Numbered from the stretch's first letter, positions 24,095 through 34,928 are shown. The stretch is 64,000 bases of DNA from Streptomyces sp. YIM 130001 (GCF_003574445.1 NZ_KZ984550.1:310001-374000), one strand, 5' to 3'. Made by a program: numbers and translations. The notes: a model not told the origin generated them from the letters alone.

Positions 24095-25129
24095 GTGGAC
24101 CGAGCGGACGACACAGCCGGCGCACACGGCGCGAACGGCGTGAAAGCCGGAGGCGGCGAGGCGTTCATCGAGGTCGACGGCGTCGAGAAGGTCTTCGACG
24201 TACGCCGCAAGACCGGATTCATGCGCCGCGAGCGCCATCAGGTGCGCGCTGTGGACGGAATCTCGTTCGCCGTGCCGCGCGGTGAGATGGTCGGCTACAT
24301 CGGCCCGAACGGCGCCGGCAAGTCGACCACCATCAAGATGCTCACCGGAATCCTCACACCGAGCGGCGGGCGCCTGCGGGTCGCCGGCATCGAGCCCGCC
24401 CGCGACCGCACCCGGCTCGCCCGCCGTATCGGTGTGGTCTTCGGGCAGCGCACCACGCTCTGGTGGGACCTGCCGCTGATCGACTCGTACCGTCTGATGC
24501 ACCGGATGTACCGCATCGAGGACCGGCGTTTCCGCGAGAACCTGGACCGTTGTGTCGAACTCCTCGAGCTCTCCGAGCTGTTGGACACCCCGGTCCGCCA
24601 ACTCTCGCTCGGCCAGCGGATGCGCGGCGACATCGCGGCGGCTCTGCTGCACGATCCGGAGGTGCTCTACCTCGACGAGCCGACCATCGGCCTCGACGTG
24701 ATCAGCAAGACGAAGGTCCGTACGTTCCTGCGCGATCTGAACGCCGAGCGGGGCACCACGGTGCTGCTCACCACGCACGACCTGCAGGACATCGAGCAGC
24801 TCTGCAAGCGCGTGATGGTCATCGACCACGGCCGTCTGATGTACGACGGGGCGCTCGCGGGCCTGCACGAGATCGGCGAGAGCGAACGCACCCTGGTCGT
24901 CGACCTGGCCGACGAACTCCCGCCGGTGCAAGTGCCGGGCACCCGTGTCCTGAAGGTCGAGGGCCCCCGCCAGTGGCTGGCCATCCCGGCCGCCGCCTCG
25001 GCGGCCCCCGTCGTCACGGCGGTGGCCTCCGCCTACCCGCTGGTCGACCTGTCCGTACGGGAGCCCGATATCGAAGCCGTGATCGCGAAGATGTACGAGG
25101 ATCGCACTGCGCCGTCAGACACCCTCTAG
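24095..25129 (+). CDS. ABC-2 transporter ATP-binding protein
   Basis: 344 residues from GTG 24095, preceded by GGGGAG. Walker A is GPNGAGKST, the Q-loop region is VFGQRTTLWWDLPLIDSY, the signature is LSLGQRMRGDIAAALLHDPEVLYLDEPTIGLD (variant LSLGQ plus Walker B), and the H-loop is LLTTHDLQDIE. The FGQRTTLWWDLP motif is specific to the ATPases that accompany DUF990-type permeases. About 90 C-terminal residues form a regulatory extension. It is the third gene of the exporter operon and energises the two permeases. Confidence 0.93.
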   Translation: MDRADDTAGAHGANGVKAGGGEAFIEVDGVEKVFDVRRKTGFMRRERHQVRAVDGISFAVPRGEMVGYIGPNGAGKSTTIKMLTGILTPSGGRLRVAGIEPARDRTRLARRIGVVFGQRTTLWWDLPLIDSYRLMHRMYRIEDRRFRENLDRCVELLELSELLDTPVRQLSLGQRMRGDIAAALLHDPEVLYLDEPTIGLDVISKTKVRTFLRDLNAERGTTVLLTTHDLQDIEQLCKRVMVIDHGRLMYDGALAGLHEIGESERTLVVDLADELPPVQVPGTRVLKVEGPRQWLAIPAAASAAPVVTAVASAYPLVDLSVREPDIEAVIAKMYEDRTAPSDTL

Positions 25130-25138
25130 GCTGAGTTC

Positions 25139-25864
25139 ATGGGTGATGACCTCCCGGAGATCCGGGCCTCCGACGCTGATCGGGACCGAGTGGCCGAACG
25201 GCTTCGGGATGCGATGGCCGAGGGCCGCCTGAGCTTGGAGGAGTTCGAGGAGCGACTCGAAGAGACCTACCAGGCCCGTACCTACCGGGAGTTGGAGCCG
25301 ATCACCCGGGATCTGCCCGCCCCGCAGGAGCGTCGGCCGGCCGCCGGGACCACGGGCCCCGCCGCACCGGACACCGAGGACTGGTCGGGCCGGGTCGGCG
25401 TCGGTGGCGAGCCCAGCTCCTCCGCCGCCGTGGCGATCATGTCGGGCTTCCAGCGCAGGGGCCGCTGGACGGTCGGGTCGCGCTTCACCTCGTTCGCGTT
25501 CTGGGGCGGCGGTGAGATCGATCTGCGCGAGGCCCGCTTCACGGAGCGCGAGACCGTGATCAGGTGCGTGGCCGTCATGGGTGGGATGAACGTCGTGGTG
25601 CCGCCGGGCGTCGAGGTGGTGGTCCGTGGATTCGGCTTCATGGGCGGCTTCGACCACGGCGAGGACGGCTCACCGCCCGACCCGGGCGCCCCACGGGTGA
25701 TCGTCACCGGCTTCGCCATGATGGGCGGGGTCGGGGTCGAACGGAAGGTCACCAAGGCGGAGAAGCAGCGCCTGAAGGAGGAACGCCGCCGCGCCAAGCT
25801 GGAGAAGTCATCGCCGGACGAACTCGACGATCGGCGCAGGGGCCGCAAGGAACTCGGCGGCTGA
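25139..25864 (+). CDS. DUF1707 protein with C-terminal LiaF-like domain
   Basis: 241 residues from ATG 25139, nine bases after the ATPase stop. Residues about 6-60 are the DUF1707 motif (IRASDADRDRVAERLRDAMAEGRLSLEEFEERLEETYQA), often seen at the N-terminus of actinobacterial membrane-stress proteins. Residues about 100-200 form a beta-helix-like LiaF C-terminal (cell-wall-active antibiotic response) domain with repeating VMGGMNVVVPPG and FGFMGGFDHG strands. The C-terminus is a highly charged coiled coil (KAEKQRLKEERRRAKLEK). No TM segment is present. A role in envelope stress sensing is inference from family relatives. Confidence 0.87.
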   Translation: MGDDLPEIRASDADRDRVAERLRDAMAEGRLSLEEFEERLEETYQARTYRELEPITRDLPAPQERRPAAGTTGPAAPDTEDWSGRVGVGGEPSSSAAVAIMSGFQRRGRWTVGSRFTSFAFWGGGEIDLREARFTERETVIRCVAVMGGMNVVVPPGVEVVVRGFGFMGGFDHGEDGSPPDPGAPRVIVTGFAMMGGVGVERKVTKAEKQRLKEERRRAKLEKSSPDELDDRRRGRKELGG

Positions 25865-25925
25865 GCCTCCTGCCGACTGCCCGGCCGGGCCGTGGGAAGC
25901 CGGATATCTCTCTCCCGCCCGGGGA

Positions 25926-25950
25926 CCGGGCCCCGTAGAGTAGGGCCCGG
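25926..25950 (+). promoter_or_regulatory. Probable tRNA promoter embedded in a perfect hairpin
   Basis: TAGAGT at 25936-25941 is a good Streptomyces vegetative -10 box located 20 bases before the tRNA 5' end. It lies in the loop of an 8-bp perfect inverted repeat CCGGGCCC (25926-25933) / GGGCCCGG (25943-25950). A -35 box is not obvious. Confidence 0.5.
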
Positions 25951-25955
25951 CGCAG

Positions 25956-26028
25956 GCGCCCGTACGCCAAGGGCTGAGCGGCGATCTTTAGGTGGTCGTG
26001 TTTGTCGGTTCGAATCCGATCGGGCGCA
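25956..26028 (+). tRNA. tRNA with UAG anticodon (formally Leu, CUA codon), class-I-like fold without long variable arm
   Basis: A complete cloverleaf can be drawn. The acceptor stem GCGCCCG (25956-25962) pairs with CGGGCGC (26021-26027), with discriminator A and then CC; CCA is not fully encoded. T8 and A9 are followed by a 3-bp D stem CGC/GCG. The anticodon stem CGATC/GGTCG encloses the loop TTTAGGT, giving anticodon UAG with U33 and G37. The variable loop is only five bases (TGTTT). The T stem GTCGG/CCGAT, with one G-U pair, carries the canonical loop TTCGAAT. U8-A14 and A15-U48 tertiary pairs are possible. Bacterial leucine tRNAs normally have a long variable arm, so isotype Leu is doubtful. 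A promoter-like -10 and a strong downstream hairpin support a transcribed single-gene unit. Confidence 0.72.
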
Positions 26029-26045
26029 CCGGTTTTCCGGACACG

Positions 26046-26090
26046 GTGAGAGGCCCGGTCCGCGGATGATCCGCGGGCCGGGCCTCTCAC
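26046..26090. terminator. Strong bidirectional terminator between tRNA and rdgB
   Basis: GTGAGAGGCCCGG-T-CCGCGGA (from 26046) pairs with TCCGCGG-G-CCGGGCCTCTCAC (to 26090). This gives a stem of about 21 bp with one internal mismatch and a three-base loop. It lies 18 bases after the tRNA and 25 bases beyond the rdgB stop, serving both convergent units. Confidence 0.85.
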
Positions 26091-26114
26091 TGTCTCCGCT
26101 GCAGGTCCGTGGGG

Positions 26115-26717
26115 TCAGGCGACGAGTTCCCGTACGACGGGGACCAGCGCGCGGAAGGCCTTGCCCCGGTGGCTGATCGCGTTCTTCTCCTCGGCGGACA
26201 GCTCCGCGCAGGTACGGTTCTCGCCGTCCGGCTGCAGGATCGGGTCGTAGCCGAATCCCCCCTCGCCGGCCGGTGCGGTGCGCAGGGTGCCGGTGAGCCG
26301 GCCCTCGACGACGCGTTCGGTGCCGTCGGGCAGGGCGAGGGCGGCCGCGCAGGCGAAGGCGGCGCCGCGGTGTGCGGGGGCGATGTCGGAGAGCTGGGCG
26401 AGCAGCAGTTCCAGGTTGGCGCTGTCGTCGCCGTGCCGCCCGGCCCAGCGGGCGGAGAAGATGCCCGGGGCGCCTCCGAGTACGTCGACGCAGAGGCCCG
26501 AGTCGTCGGCGACGGCGGGCAGGCCGGTCGCGGCGGCCAGTGCGTGCGCCTTGAGCAGGGCGTTCTCGGCGAAGGTGACGCCGGTCTCGGGGACGTCGGG
26601 GATCTCGGGGTAGGCGTCGGCGCCGACGAGGTCGTGCGGCAGTCCGGCGTCCGCGAGGATCGACTTCAGTTCGGTGATCTTGCCGGGGTTACGGGTGGCG
26701 AGGATGAGGCGGGTCAT
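26115..26717 (-). CDS. rdgB: RdgB/HAM1 non-canonical purine NTP pyrophosphatase
   Basis: 200 residues from ATG 26717. Family motifs in order are LILATRNPGKITELKSIL (substrate loop with Asn and Lys), VTFAENALLKAHALA, the catalytic ADDSGLCVDVLGGAPGIFSARWAG, GEGGFGYDPIL and the C-terminal NAISHRGKAFRAL. The length matches the family. The enzyme hydrolyses dITP, XTP and other deaminated purine triphosphates to monophosphate plus pyrophosphate, keeping them out of DNA and RNA. It is cytosolic and Mg-dependent. It lies downstream of rph and a small lipoprotein gene on the same strand. The rph-rdgB neighbourhood is conserved in actinobacteria. Confidence 0.96.
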   Translation of the reverse strand: MTRLILATRNPGKITELKSILADAGLPHDLVGADAYPEIPDVPETGVTFAENALLKAHALAAATGLPAVADDSGLCVDVLGGAPGIFSARWAGRHGDDSANLELLLAQLSDIAPAHRGAAFACAAALALPDGTERVVEGRLTGTLRTAPAGEGGFGYDPILQPDGENRTCAELSAEEKNAISHRGKAFRALVPVVRELVA

Positions 26718-26785
26718 GGGTCGATTATCCGGCCCTCGCGGGGAGCGTGATTCCACCGCCCCACCCGTTCCGGGGCTACCCGGGA

Positions 26786-27172
26786 TCAGGGCTTGCAGGC
26801 CTTGGTCAGCTCGCCCGTCGCGTCCACCACGGGAGACACGTCCGGCGTCGAGTCCCCGGACTTGATCGAGTCGCGGACGTTCCCCACCGCCTTCTGCAGG
26901 TGGTCCACGGCCTTGCCGACGTCGGCGTCGTCGGCCTTGTCGCCTATCTCGCCGAGGTTCTTCTCGATCGCGTCGAGTGCCTCGTCCGCGGCGAGCGGGT
27001 CGTCGCCCGCCTTCTCCACCGCCCGCTGCAGGTCCGTCGCGCTCTCCGCCACGTCGTCGGCGGTATGTACGCAGTCGAGCGCCTTGTCGACGGCGCTGCA
27101 GCCGACCGCGAGCGGCGCGGCGAGTGCCACGGTGGCGACTGCGATGGCTATACGTCGGCGGCCCGAGGCCAT
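26786..27172 (-). CDS. Small lipoprotein of unknown function
   Basis: 128 residues from ATG 27172, with GGAGG eight bases upstream; the longer frame to 27205 lacks such a site. The signal peptide RRRIAIAVATVALAAPLAVGC ends in a lipobox (LAVGC). The mature part is a short helical repeat protein with many Asp, Ala and Lys (LDAIEKNLGEIGDKADDADVGKAVDHLQKAVGNV) and one further pair of Cys (LDCVH and KACKP) that could form a disulfide. No named domain is recognised. It sits between rph and rdgB on the same strand. Confidence 0.8.
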   Translation of the reverse strand: MASGRRRIAIAVATVALAAPLAVGCSAVDKALDCVHTADDVAESATDLQRAVEKAGDDPLAADEALDAIEKNLGEIGDKADDADVGKAVDHLQKAVGNVRDSIKSGDSTPDVSPVVDATGELTKACKP

Positions 27173-27286
27173 GGTCGTTCCCTCCGCTGATACGGGCGGG
27201 CGCACGGCTGTTCGCGTGCGCCCGTACCCGTATAAACGCCTGCCGAGGTGCAGTTGGTTGCTCGGCGGGCGGTGCGGGCGGAGCGG

Positions 27287-28021
<735 letters not shown>

Positions 28022-28132
28022 GCGCCCGAGCCTATCGGCCCCTGCCGCCGGTGTTCGCGCGCGGCTGCGGTGCGGGGCCGGGGCGGCCGGGCCCGGAGAG
28101 GTCCGGGCACCGGCTCGCTTCGCGTCAGCGAT

Positions 28133-28366
28133 TCACATCATGTCTTCGATGTCGGCGGCGATCGGGTCGGCGTCCGTGCCGATGACGACCTGGATCGCGG
28201 TGCCCATCCGCACGACACCGTGGGCGCCGGCGGCCTTCAGAGCGGCCTCGTCCACCAGGTTCGAGTCGTGCACCTCCGTGCGGAGACGGGTGATGCAGCC
28301 CTCGATCTCGTCGATGTTGTCGATGCCGCCGAGCCCGGCAACGATCTTCTCAGCCTTGCTGGCCAT
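28133..28366 (-). CDS. nagF: PTS EIIB component for N-acetylglucosamine
   Basis: 77 residues. The EIIB fold of the glucose/GlcNAc class is shown by AEKIVAGLGGIDNIDEIEGCITRLRTEV, with Cys24 as the phosphorylated residue, and by VVRMGTAIQVVIGTDADPIA. In Streptomyces the B domain is encoded separately from the C domain; the gene here is divergent from one EIIC gene and 1.8 kb from a second. It passes the phosphate from EIIA (Crr, outside this window) to the incoming GlcNAc. The promoter region to nagE1 contains a perfect dre site, so DasR control is expected. Symbol by analogy to S. coelicolor. Confidence 0.9.
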   Translation of the reverse strand: MASKAEKIVAGLGGIDNIDEIEGCITRLRTEVHDSNLVDEAALKAAGAHGVVRMGTAIQVVIGTDADPIAADIEDMM

Positions 28367-28531
28367 GGATTCTCCCTGGTTCCTAAGGACGCGGCCTCAT
28401 CACACCGTGGGTCCGCTTTGACACGTTAACGCACGGTTGGCCCATCTTCACGGGCGGTGAGGACAGCGGGACTCCATGATGACGATCAAGGTGTCACCCC
28501 TGTCCGGAGCGGCACCTGCCACCCCTTCGCA

Positions 28532-28547
28532 ACTGGTCTACACCAGT
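28532..28547. promoter_or_regulatory. DasR-responsive element (dre) upstream of nagE1
   Basis: ACTGGTCTACACCAGT is a 16-base match to the dre consensus for the GntR-type regulator DasR, which is released by glucosamine-6-phosphate. It lies 42 bases before the nagE1 start codon and 166 bases from the nagF start. Confidence 0.88.
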
Positions 28548-28589
28548 ATTCCACGACCGCCAAGCCTTGCTTGTTCCGGAGGTACGCCG

Positions 28590-29903
28590 ATGAGTTCGCA
28601 AGCCGCCGCGGCACCCACCAGGAGGTGGTGGAGCGGCTTCTTCCAGGGCCTGCAGAAGATGGGTCGCAGCCTCCAGCTGCCTATCGCGGTCCTGCCCGCC
28701 GCCGGCATCCTGAATCGGCTCGGCCAGCCGGACGTCTTCGGCGAGGACGGTCTGGGCTGGACGAACGTGGCCAAGGTCTTCGCGGCCGCGGGCGGTTCCC
28801 TGCTCGACTCGTCGCTCGGCCTCCCCCTGCTGTTCTGCATCGGCGTCGCGATCGGCATGGCCAAGAAGGCGGACGGTTCGACCGCACTGGCGGCCGTCGC
28901 GGGTTTCCTCGTCTACTACTCCGTGCTGCACGCGTTCCCCGACGACTGTCCGGCAGACACCACGTTCGGCGCGGCCGGGATGTGGGGCGGCGTCTGTGTC
29001 GCCGAGGACGGGACGGTCGCCCAGGCCGCGTACCAGAACCCCGGGGTGTTCGGCGGCATCGTGATGGGCCTGCTCGCCGCCTGGCTCTGGCAGCGGTACC
29101 ACCGGGTGAAGCTGGTCGACTGGCTCGGCTTCTTCAACGGCCGCCGGCTGGTGCCGATCATCATGGCGTTCGTCGGGCTCGTCTTCGCCGGGATCTGCGT
29201 CTGGATCTGGCCGCCCATCGGCGACGCACTGACCAGCTTCTCCAAGTGGCTGGTGGACCTCGGCTGGCTCGGCTCCGGAATCTTCGGTGTCGCCAACCGT
29301 GCGCTGCTCACGGTCGGCATGCACCAGTTCCTGAACACCTTCACCTGGTTCCAGTTCGGCGACTTCACCAAGGACGACGGCACCGTGGTGCACGGTGACA
29401 TCAACCGGTTCCTTGCGGGCGACCCGACGGCCGGACAGTTCACCTCGGGCTTCTTCCCGATCATGATGTTCGCGCTGCCCGCCGCCGCCCTCGCCATCAC
29501 GCACGCGGCCCGGCCCGAACGCCGCAAAGTGGTCGGCGGCATGATGCTCTCGGTCGGCCTCACCTCGTTCGTCACGGGCATCACCGAGCCCATCGAGTAC
29601 TCGTTCCTCTTCATCGCCCCCGCGTTGTACGCGATCCACGCGGTGCTCACCGGCGTATCGATGGCGGTGACGTGGGCGCTCGGCGTCCACGACGGCTTCA
29701 GCTTCTCCGCGGGCCTGATCGACTATGTGATCAACTGGAGCCTGGCGACGAAACCTTGGCTGATCATCCCGATCGGACTGTGCTTCGCGGTCGTCTACTA
29801 CTTCCTCTTCAGATTCGTGATCCGCAGATTCAACCTCGCGACCCCAGGGCGAGAACCCGAGGACGAGGCGGAAAAGCTGGACGAGGAACAGACGAAGGCC
29901 TAG
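28590..29903 (+). CDS. nagE1: PTS EIIC permease for N-acetylglucosamine
   Basis: 437 residues from ATG 28590, with CGGAGG seven bases upstream. About ten TM segments. GlcNAc/glucose EIIC features include GRSLQLPIAVLPAAGILNRLG, IGMAKKADGSTALAAVAGF, HQFLNTFTWFQFGDF, HGDINRFLAGDPTAGQFTSGFFPIMMFALPAAALA and the conserved GITEPIEYSFLFIAP substrate loop. No EIIA or EIIB domain is fused; EIIB is NagF from the divergent gene. The protein translocates and phosphorylates GlcNAc in cooperation with EIIB. It carries one dre site in front and a terminator hairpin behind. Confidence 0.93.
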   Translation: MSSQAAAAPTRRWWSGFFQGLQKMGRSLQLPIAVLPAAGILNRLGQPDVFGEDGLGWTNVAKVFAAAGGSLLDSSLGLPLLFCIGVAIGMAKKADGSTALAAVAGFLVYYSVLHAFPDDCPADTTFGAAGMWGGVCVAEDGTVAQAAYQNPGVFGGIVMGLLAAWLWQRYHRVKLVDWLGFFNGRRLVPIIMAFVGLVFAGICVWIWPPIGDALTSFSKWLVDLGWLGSGIFGVANRALLTVGMHQFLNTFTWFQFGDFTKDDGTVVHGDINRFLAGDPTAGQFTSGFFPIMMFALPAAALAITHAARPERRKVVGGMMLSVGLTSFVTGITEPIEYSFLFIAPALYAIHAVLTGVSMAVTWALGVHDGFSFSAGLIDYVINWSLATKPWLIIPIGLCFAVVYYFLFRFVIRRFNLATPGREPEDEAEKLDEEQTKA

Positions 29904-29943
29904 CTCAGAGCCACCCCCGAGCATCTCGCGGGACAGCCACCGA

Positions 29944-29982
29944 ACGGAAGCCGTCGGACCCATCCGGGCCGGCGGCTTCCGT
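29944..29982 (+). terminator. Hairpin after nagE1
   Basis: ACGGAAGCCG (29944-29953) and CGGCTTCCGT (29973-29982) form a 10-bp stem with a 19-base loop, 41 bases after the nagE1 stop and before the nagE2 promoter. It suggests that nagE1 and nagE2 are separate transcripts. Confidence 0.65.
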
Positions 29983-30037
29983 CGTGCCGCACGCGGCACA
30001 AATTCGCGGGTTCCTTACGCAGCCCTCACGTGTTACA

Positions 30038-30070
30038 ACTGGTCTACACCACTCACTGGTGTAGACCAGG
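30038..30070. promoter_or_regulatory. Two adjacent dre sites upstream of nagE2
   Basis: ACTGGTCTACACCACT (30038-30053) and ACTGGTGTAGACCAGG (30055-30070) are two dre-like sequences side by side. They form a perfect 13-base inverted repeat, CTGGTCTACACCA and TGGTGTAGACCAG, around five bases. Tight DasR control of nagE2, the main GlcNAc permease in S. coelicolor, would be expected. Confidence 0.87.
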
Positions 30071-30160
30071 AGCCTTGTCCCGAGGCGTCTGGCACAGGTC
30101 TCTGAGTGACGTCGCCGTCCCCCGTGTACAAGGCGACGCCTTGTCCACTGGAGGAATTCA

Positions 30161-31435
<1,275 letters not shown>

Positions 31436-31452
31436 GCCCGACGCCCTGCACC

Positions 31453-31496
31453 GAAGCCCCCGCCGCTGTCGCTTCTGCGACAGCGGCGGGGGCTTC
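31453..31496. terminator. Terminator after nagE2
   Basis: A perfect 20-bp stem (31453-31472 with 31477-31496, starting GAAGCCCCCGCCGCTG) with loop TTCT lies 18 bases after the nagE2 stop. It also ends 24 bases short of the convergent MBL gene stop, so it serves both directions. Confidence 0.9.
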
Positions 31497-31519
31497 GTCG
31501 TGGCGGTGGAGGCGCGCGG

Positions 31520-32272
31520 TCAGATCTCGTAGACCGTCCCGGGACTGGCCACCTCGAGCGGGCCCGGGTAGACGGAACGCGCGTCCGCGAGGCTGGCGGC
31601 CGGGTCGGTCCACGGCGGGATGTGCGTGAGCACCAGGCGTCCGGCACCGGCGTCCCGCGCGCAGAGCCCCGCCTCGCGTCCGTTGAGATGCAGGTCCGGG
31701 ATGTCTTCCTTGCCGTACGTGAACGAGGCCTCGCACAGGAACAGGTCGGCGCCCTCGGCGAGTTCGTCCAGTTCCGGACTGACCCCGGTGTCACCGGAGT
31801 ACGTCAGCGTGCTGCCGCCGTGCTCGATCCGGATGGCGTACGCCTCGACCGGATGGCGCACCCGCTCGGTGCGCACGGAGAACGGGCCGATCTCGAAGGA
31901 GGCCGGCTTCAGCGTGTGGAAGTCGAAGACCTCGCTCATCGAGGACGCGGAGGGAGTGTCGGCGTACGCCGTGGTCAGGCGCTGCTCGGTGCCCTCGGGG
32001 CCGTACACCGGCATCGGGGGACAGCGGCCGCCGTCGTGCCGGTAGTAGCGCGCGACGAAGTAGCCGCACATGTCGATGCAGTGGTCGGCGTGCAGATGAC
32101 TCAGGAAGATCGCGTCGAGGTCGTAGAGACCACAGTGACGCTGCAGCTCGCCCAGGGCGCCATTGCCCATGTCGAGGAGCAGCCGGAAGCCGTCGGCCTC
32201 GACGAGGTAGCTCGAGCAGGCGGAATCCGCGGACGGAAACGAGCCCGAGCAGCCGACGACGGTGAGCTTCAT
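31520..32272 (-). CDS. MBL-fold metallo-hydrolase, RNase Z / phosphodiesterase-like
   Basis: 250 residues from ATG 32272, with GGAGG ten bases upstream. It opens with MKLTVVGCSGSFPSADSACSSYLVEADGFRLLLDMGNGALGEL, then the zinc motif FLSHLHADHCIDMCGYFVARYY, later ligands RVRHPVEAYAIRIEHGGSTLTYSGDTG, and VLTHIPPWTDP near the end. This layout matches the group of RNase Z-like and cyclic-nucleotide-phosphodiesterase-like MBL proteins, but the exosite arm of true tRNase Z is missing. In Streptomyces it usually lies beside the rph-rdgB-nag region, as here. The substrate is not known; a phosphodiester in RNA or a nucleotide is the best guess. Confidence 0.85.
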   Translation of the reverse strand: MKLTVVGCSGSFPSADSACSSYLVEADGFRLLLDMGNGALGELQRHCGLYDLDAIFLSHLHADHCIDMCGYFVARYYRHDGGRCPPMPVYGPEGTEQRLTTAYADTPSASSMSEVFDFHTLKPASFEIGPFSVRTERVRHPVEAYAIRIEHGGSTLTYSGDTGVSPELDELAEGADLFLCEASFTYGKEDIPDLHLNGREAGLCARDAGAGRLVLTHIPPWTDPAASLADARSVYPGPLEVASPGTVYEI

Positions 32273-32475
32273 GGAGCAGGAACCTCCGCGCTGGCGGGAA
32301 GGACGGGGGTTGTGCGGTCCGTTGAGCGTAAGGCGCAAAACGGCAGGTCGCTCCTCCGCCGTGGGCCGTTGTGGGCGAACTCACCTGCGTTGTCACCGGT
32401 TCGGGCGCCGTCGGGCGACCCGTGTGCGGGCTTGTCGTACGCCTGCGCGGGCCGGGGCGCCGGTACGGTCGGGTC

Positions 32476-32952
32476 ATGGACACGTCCTGGTGGATCGCCC
32501 TCGCCGCGGTGGTGCTGCTCGCACTGTTCGCGACGCTCACTGACGGGTTCGGGCGCAGTGGGCGAGGGCCCCGGGGCCGGACCCGGCCGCCCGGGCGGCC
32601 CGGCGAGCGCTCGCGGCAGCGCCCCTCGCGGCGGCCGGAACGACGGCCCGAGCGGGCGGAGATCTGGTGGGCGGACGTCCCCTACGAGGACGGGCCCGGG
32701 TCCAAGGACCGGCCCTGCCTGGTCATGTCGGTACGGGGCGACCGGGCGCAGGTCGCGAAGATCACGAGTCGTTATCACGACGAGCGTGCCGGGGTGATTC
32801 CGCTGCCCCCGGGCTCCGTCGGGGACGCGCACGGCCGCCCCAGCTTTCTGGAGACGGACGAGCTCCGCGAGGTCCCGGTGTCGGCCTTCCGCCGCCACGT
32901 GGGGGTCGTGGACCCCGCGCTGTGGGACCAGGTCAGGCACCTGACGGACTGA
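32476..32952 (+). CDS. Membrane-anchored PemK/MazF-like protein
   Basis: 158 residues from ATG 32476. A single N-terminal TM helix (WWIALAAVVLLALFATLTDGF) is followed by a 50-residue Arg/Pro/Gly-rich linker and a C-terminal PemK/MazF-like SH3 barrel (AEIWWADVPYEDGPGSKDRPCLVMSVRGDRAQVAKITSRYHD, ending VPVSAFRRHVGVVDPALWDQV). The RPCLVM motif is the typical PemK core. No antitoxin gene is adjacent, and the membrane anchor is unusual for a cytosolic mRNA interferase. It may be a domesticated relative without toxicity. Conserved Streptomyces homologs are annotated in the same family. Confidence 0.8.
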   Translation: MDTSWWIALAAVVLLALFATLTDGFGRSGRGPRGRTRPPGRPGERSRQRPSRRPERRPERAEIWWADVPYEDGPGSKDRPCLVMSVRGDRAQVAKITSRYHDERAGVIPLPPGSVGDAHGRPSFLETDELREVPVSAFRRHVGVVDPALWDQVRHLTD

Positions 32953-33020
32953 CGTCCGGGGTGCTCCGTTTCTGCCTGGGCCTGGGCCTGTGCCTGTGCC
33001 GGTGCCGGTGCCGGTGCGGC

Positions 33021-33345
33021 ATCTTCAGCGGGTCCGGTGTCTCCCGCCGGTCCGGCACTCCCAGCGGGTCCGGCACTCCCAGCGGGTCCCGCACTCCCAG
33101 CCCGTCCGGCATCTTCAGCCCGTCCGGCGTTTGAGGACAAGGCGCGCCGGCGCCGGGGGCTGGAGACTGGCCCCCCGAGCCGGGTGGCTCCGGTTACAGG
33201 CCGGCCTGACGGCCTTGTCCTCAAACGCCGGACGGGCTGGAAGTGCCGGACGGGCTGGGAGACACCGGACCGGCGGGAGACACCGGACCGGCAGCGGACA
33301 CCGGACCGGCAGGAGACACCGGACCGGCGGGAGACGCCGGACCTG
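33021..33345. repeat. Large nested inverted repeat: extragenic palindrome with 18-bp arrays on both sides
   Basis: The core is a perfect 28-base inverted repeat: the arm at 33116-33143 starts CAGCCCGTCCGGCGTTTGAG, the arm at 33212-33239 is its complement, and 68 bases separate them. Both arms continue outward into degenerate 18-base tandem units: GTCCGGCACTCCCAGCGG-like on the left (33021-33115) and ACACCGGACCGGCGGGAG-like on the right (33240-33345). The two arrays are themselves inverted relative to each other. The core sequence is a known abundant Streptomyces intergenic element. The 439-base gap between the PemK-like gene and cysM (32953-33391) holds nothing else recognisable. Confidence 0.85.
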
Positions 33346-33391
33346 CTGAGTGGGCAAGCGGCCACCACGCAGAAGCGGAGAGCGGGCTGGA

Positions 33392-34928
<1,537 letters not shown>

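Noticed and set aside
22493-25129. An antibiotic biosynthesis or resistance cluster around the ABC-2 exporter
   Set aside because: The neighbours are a penicillin-binding protein and a DUF1707 protein, and no biosynthetic enzymes are present, so a cluster is not supported.
28457-29398. Plus-strand frame overlapping nagE1
   Set aside because: Out of frame with the well-conserved EIIC gene, and it lacks any hydrophobic pattern.
32476-32952. A complete toxin-antitoxin module
   Set aside because: No small antitoxin gene lies on either side; the upstream gene is a divergent MBL hydrolase and downstream is repeat DNA.
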